Source: an uncultured Clostridia bacterium (GTDB taxonomy: Bacteria > Bacillota > Clostridia > Lachnospirales > Anaerotignaceae). Taken from it: a DNA stretch of 25,043 nucleotides. Both the position numbers and the translations under genes were made by a program. Shown here one piece after another: positions 1 to 5,243 of this stretch. Below the pieces are notes generated by a model. It did no database searches and had not been told where the DNA came from. It saw only the letters and a program-made list of their open reading frames with translations. Position 1 is the stretch's first letter. Each line of letters starts with the position of its first letter. Location of the stretch: the NCBI GenBank assembly GCA_937919015.1, contig CALFPN010000016.1:1-25043 (forward strand), written 5' to 3'.

Positions 1-108
1 GCCAGATTTCCAGTCCGACAGTACGGACTGGGAAATGCCCGTATCTTTAGCTCCCTGATATGCCGTTTTGTTACACTTACCCAATAATTCCAAAAACTTT
101 TCGTACAC
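1..108 (-). CDS. Cro-like XRE-family regulator, N-terminal part only (cut by window edge)
   Basis: Reading leftward from a GTG at 108-106 gives 36 codons with no stop before the edge. They begin MYEKFLELLGKCNKTAYQ and run into a helix-turn-helix ending SQSVLSDWKSG. A ribosome binding site AAAGGCGG lies at 116-123, seven bases from the GTG. The N-terminus closely matches that of the rightward repressor at 324 (shared MYE, LL, TAY, SQS, LSDWK), so the two are paralogous HTH proteins facing opposite ways, as in a cI/cro switch. It has its own promoter at 239-267 and a leader of about 120 bases. Which protein is the lysogenic repressor is inferred from position: this one points away from the integrase, towards the presumed lytic or transfer genes. 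Confidence 0.8.
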   Translation of the reverse strand, partial: MYEKFLELLGKCNKTAYQGAKDTGISQSVLSDWKSG

Positions 109-120
109 TATTACACCGCC

Positions 121-155
121 TTTCCGTAATTATTCCATTGAAATTACTACGGAAA
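121..155. repeat. Imperfect inverted repeat in the Cro-like gene leader
   Basis: Arms TTTCCGTA (121-128) and TACGGAAA (148-155) flank an AT-rich centre. The right arm contains AATTACTACG, which recurs at 211-220 and, with changes, at 240-249. It may be an operator for one of the two XRE proteins or a hairpin in the leftward mRNA leader; position alone does not decide. Confidence 0.5.
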
Positions 156-208
156 TGTGATATTCTAAGTTTACCAGACGAAGTATATAACATTCCCGCA
201 GCCCCATC

Positions 209-227
209 GGAATTACTACGCAATTCC
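209..227. promoter_or_regulatory. Palindromic operator-like site
   Basis: GGAATT and AATTCC arms flank ACTACGC, just downstream of the leftward -10 box. It shares AATTACTACG with the repeat at 142-151. Repeated palindromes between divergent HTH genes usually bind the encoded repressors; no direct evidence here. Confidence 0.45.
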
Positions 228-238
228 TTTGTAATCCC

Positions 239-267
239 ATATTACTAAACATTTCCGATAATGTCAA
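239..267 (-). promoter_or_regulatory. Leftward promoter of the Cro-like gene
   Basis: On the minus strand a perfect -35 TTGACA (267-262) and a -10 TAATAT (244-239) are separated by 17 bases. Transcription would start near 232 and read into the Cro-like gene at 108. The -35 box lies inside the inverted repeat at 255-280, so a protein bound there would block it. A weaker rightward candidate (TCAACA 264-269, 18-base spacer, TAGTAT 288-293) overlaps the same operator and could drive the repressor gene. Confidence 0.65.
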
Positions 268-280
268 CATAAATTATCGG
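255..280. promoter_or_regulatory. Perfect 8-base-arm inverted repeat, probable repressor operator
   Basis: CCGATAAT at 255-262 and ATTATCGG at 273-280 are exact reverse complements with a 10-base spacer. The site overlaps the leftward -35 box and sits 44 bases before the repressor start codon, the expected place for a switch operator. Confidence 0.65.
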
Positions 281-323
281 TTTTACTTAGTATTGTCTGC
301 GGTTTGTGAAAGGTGGACAATTT

Positions 324-701
324 ATGTATGAGATTTTTGAAAGATTATTACAAAAACATGGATTAACGGCGTATAAAGTATCTAAGTTAACAGGAGTAAC
401 ACAATCAACTCTGAGCGATTGGAAGCGCGGAAGAAGCACTCCGAAAACAGATACTCTGCAAAAAATTGCTGACTACTTCGGCGTTTCTGTTGATTATTTA
501 ATGGGCAGAGAAGAAGAACCCGTTAACGTTGTCGACAAAGAAAATAATCCTATTGTTTTAGACGATGAGGCTCTGGAACTCTTAGGAGAACTGAAAACAA
601 GACCTGAGATGAGAACGCTTTTCAGCGTATCCAAAAAGGCAACGAAAGAGGACATCATGAAAGCCGTGAAAATCATCGAGGCTCTCAAAGGAGATGATTG
701 A
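324..701 (+). CDS. CI-like XRE-family repressor of the integrated element
   Basis: A 125-residue protein. Residues 1 to about 60 form an HTH_3/XRE DNA-binding domain (TAYKVSKLTGVTQSTLSDWK, then DTLQKIADYFGVSVDYLMG). The C-terminal half is short and acidic, without a recognisable S24 peptidase domain, so it is not a self-cleaving LexA-type repressor. The ATG at 324 is chosen because AAAGGTGG (309-316) precedes it by seven bases; a GTG at 306 lies before that site and is unlikely. The gene overlaps the ImmA-like gene by eight bases. Known pairs of this kind, such as ImmR/ImmA of ICEBs1, lift repression when the peptidase cleaves the repressor; that mode is inferred here. It is expected to control the leftward promoter. 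Confidence 0.88.
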   Translation: MYEIFERLLQKHGLTAYKVSKLTGVTQSTLSDWKRGRSTPKTDTLQKIADYFGVSVDYLMGREEEPVNVVDKENNPIVLDDEALELLGELKTRPEMRTLFSVSKKATKEDIMKAVKIIEALKGDD

Positions 702-906
702 TCTGGACTACTGTGTACGTTTTATCGATCTGCCCCTTACCACGAAGGGCGTGACCGTTGAAGACGCAGATGGTTTTTTCAATATCTATATCAACGAAAA
801 TCTCTCTGTGGAGCAGCAACAAAAAGCTCTAGAACATGAGATGATACATATCAGCAGGGGAGATTTCGACAATAAAAAAAGTCTCCGTGATGCGGAGACA
901 ATGTAG
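694..906 (+). CDS. Minimal ImmA/IrrE-family metallopeptidase
   Basis: A 70-residue protein with the zinc-peptidase motif HEMIH (HExxH) near residues 48-52, followed by a short acidic tail with DFDN. This resembles the compact ImmA/IrrE proteins of phages and ICEs, which cleave their partner repressor; most family members are longer, so it is a minimal or C-terminally shortened form. The ATG at 694 overlaps the repressor stop and AAAGGAG directly abuts it, so spacing is poor. Translation may depend on coupling to the repressor gene, or may start at a near-cognate CTG at 703. Cleavage of the upstream repressor is inferred from family and gene order. Confidence 0.75.
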   Translation: MIDLDYCVRFIDLPLTTKGVTVEDADGFFNIYINENLSVEQQQKALEHEMIHISRGDFDNKKSLRDAETM

Positions 907-931
907 AAAATATTTAAGAGGAGGGGCAACT

Positions 932-1999
932 ATGTCAACAGAATTTAATGAGCAAATTAAGCAATTTGCTACAAGAGTAAAACAGGTACAACCTAATATC
1001 CAAACTGAAGAAGCAACTAAGATGTCAATGATCATTCCCTTCTTCCAGCTTCTTGGTTACGACGTATTTAATCCCGCAGAGTTCTGTCCTGAATTCACAG
1101 CCGATGTGGGCGTCAAAAAAGGCGAAAAAGTAGATTATGCTATTATGGAAGATGGCAAACCTCTTATTCTCGTAGAATGTAAATGGTGTGGCGAAAAACT
1201 AGACAAACATGGTTCCCAGCTCTTCCGTTACTTCGCTGCAACTGCTGCAAAATTCGGCATTCTTACAAATGGTATTGTATACAGATTCTACACAGACCTA
1301 GAAGAAGCGAACAAAATGGACCTTTCTCCTTTTCTGGAAATCAACCTTTACGATATCAAAGAATACCAGCTGGCTGAACTGAAAAAATTCTGCAAATCCA
1401 ATTTCGATAGTGACAATATTTTCAGTACAGCTTCCGAATTGAAATACACAAGCCTCATGAAGGGTGTTTTGACTGCCGAACTTGAAAACCCCTCTGATGA
1501 CTTCATCCGCTTTATTCTGACAAATACATACGAAGGCGCAAAAACACAGAAAGTAATTGATAAATTCCGTCCTGTTGTCAAAAGATCTCTTACTGGTTTT
1601 ATCAATGATCTTGTAAACCAAAAAATCTCCTCCGCTCTGAAGGATAGTGAACCAGAAGAAAAAGAAGAAGATACACCCGATACAGTTGAAATTGACGAAC
1701 ACAAATCCAAAGTTGTAACTACGCAGGAAGAAATTGAAGCATTCTATATTGTCCGTGGCATTCTTGCTGGTACCGTAGATGTAAACGATATTGCCCATAG
1801 AGACACTGAAAGCTATTTTGGCATTCTTTATAAAGACAATAACAGAAAGCCCATTTGCCGTTTGAATTTCGATACAAAGAAAAAACAAATTCATATTCCT
1901 GACGAAAACAAAAACTTTACTCGTCATTATATCGAAAGTCTAAATGAAATTTACGATCATAAAGATGAGCTTATTGAAGCCGCAAAACGCTATCTCTAA
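932..1999 (+). CDS. Solitary HsdR_N-domain nuclease-like protein (accessory, possible defence gene)
   Basis: A 355-residue protein. Residues 1 to about 140 resemble the N-terminal nuclease domain of type I restriction HsdR subunits: a PD-(D/E)xK core with D69 in VDYA, E82 and K84 in LVECK, then a QLFRYFAAT stretch near 96 and GILTNGIVYRFY. A central helical region and a highly acidic linker (about 240-268) lead to a C-terminal domain of about 85 residues that I cannot name. There are no helicase motifs, and no hsdM or hsdS nearby, so it is not a complete type I system. The ATG at 932 follows a strong GAGGAGGGG site, 25 bases after the ImmA-like stop. Similar genes occur in lysogeny modules, where superinfection exclusion is a possible but unproven role. 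Confidence 0.7.
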   Translation: MSTEFNEQIKQFATRVKQVQPNIQTEEATKMSMIIPFFQLLGYDVFNPAEFCPEFTADVGVKKGEKVDYAIMEDGKPLILVECKWCGEKLDKHGSQLFRYFAATAAKFGILTNGIVYRFYTDLEEANKMDLSPFLEINLYDIKEYQLAELKKFCKSNFDSDNIFSTASELKYTSLMKGVLTAELENPSDDFIRFILTNTYEGAKTQKVIDKFRPVVKRSLTGFINDLVNQKISSALKDSEPEEKEEDTPDTVEIDEHKSKVVTTQEEIEAFYIVRGILAGTVDVNDIAHRDTESYFGILYKDNNRKPICRLNFDTKKKQIHIPDENKNFTRHYIESLNEIYDHKDELIEAAKRYL

Positions 2000-2010
2000 T
2001 TAAATAAAAA

Positions 2011-2040
2011 ATCCCCACCCTGCGCCAACAGGATGAGGAT
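2011..2040 (-). terminator. Hairpin with T-tract on the minus strand
   Basis: ATCCCCACCCTG (2011-2022) pairs with CAGGATGAGGAT (2029-2040), allowing G-U pairs. On the minus strand it is followed by TTTTTTATTTA, as in an intrinsic terminator for leftward transcripts. On the plus strand there is no T-tract after the stem, so it would be a weak terminator for the nuclease-like gene. Confidence 0.5.
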
Positions 2041-2050
2041 ATAGCGGCAT

Positions 2051-2088
2051 TGGTATACCACTATGATGTATGCAAAATCATAATACCA
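2051..2088. repeat. Interrupted inverted repeat upstream of the integrase
   Basis: TGGTAT (2051-2056) and TATGAT (2062-2067) pair with ATCATA (2077-2082) and ATACCA (2083-2088), giving 12 paired positions with a five-base bulge. It lies 54 bases before the integrase ATG. It could be an operator, an excisionase site or an mRNA hairpin. Confidence 0.4.
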
Positions 2089-2141
2089 CATGACCGCCTT
2101 ATTTGCTATACCCATTTTACAGATAAAGGAGGTCTTTTTTT

Positions 2142-3194
2142 ATGGCTGAAGCAAAGCAAAACAAAAATGGCACATGGACGATCCTTGTCTATAGCCACAC
2201 CATCACCCAGAATGGGAAGCCTAAACGAATCTATCAGCGGTTCACTGCAGAAAAGAAAAAAGAATGCGAACAGATGGCGAAAGAATTTGAAGTCAATCAT
2301 AAGCATGAGAAAATGCCTAACGATTTGACCGTCTCTGAGGCCGTACAGAAGTACATTGACATCAAGTCGAATATTTTATCGCCATCAACGATCAGAGCCT
2401 ACAAAATCATTCAGAGGAGCAAATACCCCATCATTGGGCATATCCGCCTGAACAAACTGACCAACGAACTGATCCAGTCTGAGATCAATCAGGAAGCAGC
2501 AAAGCATTCCCCAAAGTATATCCGAAACATATACGCCCTGCTCACCGCTTCCCTGGAGATGTTTGCTCCGAACTTCCATCACCACTTCTCCTATCCCGAC
2601 TGTAGAAAACAGGATATTTCCATCCCCTCCGCAGGCGATATCAGCCGTATACTGGCCGTTTCTCCTTCGGCCGAACATTCCCTTGCCGTAAAGCTTGCCG
2701 CCTTTCTGGGGCTTCGCAGGGGCGAAATCTGTGGCATCTATGTAGAGGATGTCAATCTGAAGGAAAACAAACTGTCTGTAAAACGATCTGTCGTACTTTC
2801 TCCGGAAAAGAAATGGGTAGAGAAGGTTCCTAAGACCAGGGCCGGCAGGAGAGATCTTATCATACCACCGCTGATCAAGGATGATATCACCAGAGCGATA
2901 GAAGGAAAAGGCAAGAAGGAAAAGCTGGTTCCTCTGTCCCCTTCTCAGATCTCCGATTCCTTCGAGACTATGATCAAAGTATCTGGCGTGCCAAAATGCA
3001 CCTTCCATGCTCTCCGCCATTATTACGCATCTGTTATGCTGGCAAACAATGTTCCAAACAAATACGCAATGGAAATGATGGGCCATGAAACAGAAAATAT
3101 GCTGCATAGAGTCTATCAGCATACCATGCAGGAGAAAAAGAAGGAAGTCGCAGACCAGATCAATGAATATTTTTCTCAGACCTTCGTTCAGTGA
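2142..3194 (+). CDS. int: Tyrosine-type site-specific recombinase (integrase)
   Basis: A 350-residue phage/ICE integrase. Residues 1 to about 50 are an arm-type DNA-binding domain (NGTWTILVYSH, KRIYQRF). About 60-145 is the core-binding helical domain (LTVSEAVQKYID). About 160-345 is the catalytic domain with R192 (LGLRRGE), H289 and R292 (HALRH), H315 (MGHE) and the nucleophile Y325 (RVYQHT), so all key residues are present. AAAGGAGG at 2125-2132 lies nine bases from the ATG. The gene reads towards the 3' end of tRNA-Leu about 220 bases away, so it most likely inserts and excises the element there. Confidence 0.95.
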   Translation: MAEAKQNKNGTWTILVYSHTITQNGKPKRIYQRFTAEKKKECEQMAKEFEVNHKHEKMPNDLTVSEAVQKYIDIKSNILSPSTIRAYKIIQRSKYPIIGHIRLNKLTNELIQSEINQEAAKHSPKYIRNIYALLTASLEMFAPNFHHHFSYPDCRKQDISIPSAGDISRILAVSPSAEHSLAVKLAAFLGLRRGEICGIYVEDVNLKENKLSVKRSVVLSPEKKWVEKVPKTRAGRRDLIIPPLIKDDITRAIEGKGKKEKLVPLSPSQISDSFETMIKVSGVPKCTFHALRHYYASVMLANNVPNKYAMEMMGHETENMLHRVYQHTMQEKKKEVADQINEYFSQTFVQ

Positions 3195-3244
3195 ACTACC
3201 ACCCCTCGGGAACCCAGTTATACAGCGGTATTCACGCCCTCAAA

Positions 3245-3268
3245 AAAGTTGCATCAAAAGTTGCATCA
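3245..3268 (+). repeat. Two exact tandem copies of a 12-base repeat, candidate integrase arm sites
   Basis: AAAGTTGCATCA occurs at 3245-3256 and again at 3257-3268, in the gap between the integrase gene and the tRNA. Short direct repeats flanking the crossover core are typical arm-type sites for integrases with an N-terminal arm-binding domain. The assignment is inferred. Confidence 0.55.
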
Positions 3269-3301
3269 CTTCTATTTTTGGGTGTTTTTCTTCACATCTC
3301 G

Positions 3302-3316
3302 GTGTATATTATACAC
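3302..3316. repeat. 15-base perfect palindrome near the attachment site
   Basis: GTGTATA, one central T, then TATACAC. It is 99 bases from the tRNA 3' end, between the direct repeats and the terminator. It could bind integrase or excisionase; function is not known. Confidence 0.45.
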
Positions 3317-3336
3317 ACAGATATAGAAATAAGAAA

Positions 3337-3372
3337 AGCCCGAAGGCATTGATTTCTCAACACTTTCGGGCT
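3337..3372 (-). terminator. Intrinsic terminator downstream of tRNA-Leu
   Basis: AGCCCGAA (3337-3344) pairs with TTCGGGCT (3365-3372), with a further short TTGA/TCAA stem in the loop. On the minus strand the stem is followed by TTTTCTTATTTC. It would end leftward transcription from the tRNA and stop it entering the integrase region. Confidence 0.7.
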
Positions 3373-3377
3373 AACCC

Positions 3378-3404
3378 TTGAATATTCAACATTCCTGAAT
3401 ATTC
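3378..3404. repeat. TGAATATTC repeats beside the tRNA 3' end
   Basis: TTGAATATTCAA at 3378-3389 is a perfect palindrome, and TGAATATTC recurs at 3396-3404, 11 bases from the tRNA end. A partial copy, TTGAATAT, lies at 3510-3517 on the other side of the tRNA. These could be core-type integrase sites; this is only suggestive. Confidence 0.35.
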
Positions 3405-3414
3405 TAAAAATTTA

Positions 3415-3498
3415 TGCGCCTGGTGGGACTCGAACCCACACGCTGTCACCAGCGTCAGATTTTGAGTCTGATGCGTCTGCCAGTTCCGCCACAAGCGC
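3415..3498 (-). tRNA. tRNA-Leu, anticodon CAA
   Basis: On the minus strand the acceptor stem GCGCTTG (3498-3492) pairs with CAGGCGC (3422-3416), followed by discriminator A at 3415. The D arm (GCG...CGC), the anticodon stem TCAGA/TCTGA with loop CTCAAAA (anticodon CAA), a long class II variable arm, and the T arm GTGGG TTCGAGT CCCAC are all visible. CCA is not encoded. It decodes UUG. The gene is intact although an element lies at its 3' end, as expected when integration restores the tRNA. Confidence 0.95.
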
Positions 3499-3515
3499 AT
3501 ATCGACTGCTTGAAT

Positions 3516-3544
3516 ATACTATCACAAAACCCAATAGAATGCAA
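3516..3544 (-). promoter_or_regulatory. Probable tRNA-Leu promoter
   Basis: On the minus strand TTGCAT (3544-3539) and TAGTAT (3521-3516) are 17 bases apart, ending 17 bases before the mature tRNA 5' end. The -35 match is partial. Confidence 0.5.
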
Positions 3545-3639
3545 GAGAAATTTTTCTACAGAAATCATTCCCTGTAAAAAGCTTTTATTTTCGGCTTGTC
3601 TGGCATTTCATTCCTTTAAAATCTTTTCCGGATACATAC

Positions 3640-3671
3640 AGCCGGCGTATCTTCATAGAAATTCGCCGGCT
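3640..3671 (-). terminator. Hairpin after the peptidyl-prolyl isomerase gene
   Basis: AGCCGGCG (3640-3647) and CGCCGGCT (3664-3671) form a perfect 8-base GC-rich stem 19 bases after the isomerase stop. No clear T-tract follows on the minus strand, so it may be a weak terminator or an mRNA-stabilising hairpin. The rest of 3,499-3,690 shows only the tRNA promoter. Confidence 0.45.
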
Positions 3672-3690
3672 ATATTTCTTGACTTCTCTA

Positions 3691-4206
3691 TTACATTTTC
3701 TGAGGTTCGGGATATTCCACACCAAAAGTATCTACTGTTACTTTCACCATAATCTGGTCTTCCACAGGTCTGTCCTGTCTGTTTGTTTTTGTTGCAGCGA
3801 TTTTATTTACCACATCCATGCCTTCGATCACTTTGCCGAATGCCGCATACTGACCATCCAGATGAGGGCTTGTTTCGTGCATGATGAAGAACTGGGAACC
3901 TGCACTGTGGGGGTGCATGGAACGAGCCATAGACAGCACGCCGGGGGTATGTTTCAGGTCGTTTTTAAAGCCTGCCCAGCTAAATTCCCCTGCGATATGA
4001 TAGCCGGGGCCGCCCATGCCTGTGCCTTCAGGGCAGCCGCCCTGAATCATAAATCCGCGGATGACACGGTGGAAAATTTTTCCGTCATAAAAACCTTTTT
4101 TCACCAGAGAGATGAAGTTGTTTACTGTATTGGGTGCAATTTCAGGATACAGTTCGGCTTTGATAATGCCGCCATTGTTCATTTCAAATGTTACGATGGG
4201 ATTCAT
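3691..4206 (-). CDS. Cyclophilin-type peptidyl-prolyl cis-trans isomerase
   Basis: A 171-residue single-domain cyclophilin that catalyses cis-trans isomerisation of proline peptide bonds. It carries the family signatures FHRVIRGFMIQGG (catalytic Arg, and Phe/Gln of the substrate pocket), SQFFI and LDGQYAAFGKV. There is no signal peptide, so it is cytoplasmic. The ATG at 4206 is chosen because AAGGAGG (4214-4220) lies seven bases upstream; an ATG 24 bases earlier would place this site inside the gene. It is a single leftward gene between the phosphoesterase and the tRNA. Confidence 0.93.
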   Translation of the reverse strand: MNPIVTFEMNNGGIIKAELYPEIAPNTVNNFISLVKKGFYDGKIFHRVIRGFMIQGGCPEGTGMGGPGYHIAGEFSWAGFKNDLKHTPGVLSMARSMHPHSAGSQFFIMHETSPHLDGQYAAFGKVIEGMDVVNKIAATKTNRQDRPVEDQIMVKVTVDTFGVEYPEPQKM

Positions 4207-4277
4207 TGGGAATCCTCCTTTCTTCTTCATAATATTCAGCAGTTTATTTTAACATAAAAACATTTTTCCGTACAGCC

Positions 4278-5102
4278 TTATTTCGAAGTCAAAGTCACTT
4301 CAATCAGTTCCGGTCTGTTGAAAATGCGGAAGGGGAAACTGCTGTTGCCCAGACCGCGGCTGACCACCATCACTGTACCGTCTTTTTCATGTATCCCCTC
4401 CGTATATTTCGGAAAAAAGCCCTGATGGGGAGCAAAGATCCCCTGTCTCAGAAAAGGAATAATGATCTGACCGCCATGGGCATGTCCTGTAAAGGCAAGG
4501 TCGATGTTTTCCTGTACATAAGTTTCAAACAATTCCGGTCTGTGAGAAAGCAGGATATTGAAGCTTTCCTCCTGCCCTGCCATCAGCGTATGCAGCATTT
4601 TGTCATAGTGCTGATTCACGCTTTTATCCGCCAGCCCAAGGAGGGTGGTCGTATCTCCATCTTTTTCAATGATGGATTTTCCGTTTTCCAGCACCGTCAC
4701 GCCGGATGCTACCAGTCGTTCCAGCAATGTTTCCCATTCCCCGCTTTGGTGTTCATGGTTGCCGGAAACAAAATACACCGGTGCAATATGAACGATGGAA
4801 TCAATCAATTCCATTGCACTGTCTACATCTGTTCTGTTTTCATGCCTGTCCAATAAATCCCCCGTAATCACAATCATATCGGGAGAAGATGCTCTGATCT
4901 TTTTCAGCAATGGTTTCTGTTCCCTGCCAAAAACCTTATTTTGAAGATCTGCCACCTGTAAAATTTTGTATCCCTCAAACGCTGGGGGAATATCCCCTTT
5001 ATATGTCATTTTTGTCAGCATCAGACCGTTGTCCTGCCAATAGAGGAACGCTGCCAGAAGCAGCCCTACGCAGACACAGCCGATGGATCTTTTATATTTC
5101 AT
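4278..5102 (-). CDS. Membrane-anchored metallophosphoesterase (YkuE-like) with altered motif I
   Basis: A 274-residue calcineurin-like phosphoesterase. An N-terminal hydrophobic segment (about 6-22) should anchor it with the catalytic domain outside the membrane. Metal-binding motifs are GDLLD (81-85), GNHEH (114-118), SHRPE (H187) and GHAHGG (206-211). Motif I is normally DxH but reads VADLQN, so Asp52 is present and the His position is Gln54. The codon is CAA, a single base from a His codon. B. subtilis YkuE acts at the cell wall; the substrate here is unknown. An AAGGAA site precedes the ATG. Confidence 0.85.
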   Translation of the reverse strand: MKYKRSIGCVCVGLLLAAFLYWQDNGLMLTKMTYKGDIPPAFEGYKILQVADLQNKVFGREQKPLLKKIRASSPDMIVITGDLLDRHENRTDVDSAMELIDSIVHIAPVYFVSGNHEHQSGEWETLLERLVASGVTVLENGKSIIEKDGDTTTLLGLADKSVNQHYDKMLHTLMAGQEESFNILLSHRPELFETYVQENIDLAFTGHAHGGQIIIPFLRQGIFAPHQGFFPKYTEGIHEKDGTVMVVSRGLGNSSFPFRIFNRPELIEVTLTSK

Positions 5103-5168
5103 GAAATTCGATTCCTTTCTTTCTTTTTCTTCATTATAGAAGAGAACTCATTTTCTTTCAATGGAGGA

Positions 5169-5197
5169 TTGATTAGAAATCTCTTTTCTGCTAAAAT
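5169..5197 (+). promoter_or_regulatory. Promoter of the Y-family polymerase gene
   Basis: TTGATT (5169-5174), a 17-base spacer and TAAAAT (5192-5197), 46 bases before the ATG. At 5205-5216, just past the likely start of transcription, GAACATCTATTC differs by one base from the GAAC-N4-GTTC core of Gram-positive LexA boxes, hinting at SOS control. Confidence 0.55.
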
Positions 5198-5243
5198 AAA
5201 AACAGAACATCTATTCGCATTTTAAAGAAAGAGCTGAGGGAGT

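Larger units (their letters stand above)
1..3414. mobile_element. Integrase-proximal arm of an integrated element (prophage or ICE) at tRNA-Leu
   Basis: The stretch holds a divergent pair of XRE regulators, a small ImmA-like peptidase, an HsdR_N-type protein and a tyrosine recombinase, ending about 220 bases from the 3' end of tRNA-Leu(CAA). Integrase next to a tRNA 3' end is the classic layout of tRNA-targeting temperate phages and ICEs. The other boundary, and any structural or conjugation genes, lie beyond the left edge, so phage and ICE cannot be told apart. The right boundary is inferred to be in or beside the tRNA 3' end; the core att sequence cannot be fixed without the second copy. 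Confidence 0.8.

Noticed and set aside
60..248. Rightward open frame of 62 codons
   Set aside because: It runs through the operator/promoter region opposite the Cro-like gene, lacks a ribosome binding site and has no recognisable domain.
932..1999. Complete type I restriction-modification system
   Set aside because: Only an HsdR_N-like domain is present; there are no helicase motifs and no hsdM or hsdS in the window.
3245..3268. CRISPR array
   Set aside because: Two adjacent 12-base repeats without spacers; no CRISPR-like array or cas gene was seen anywhere in the window.
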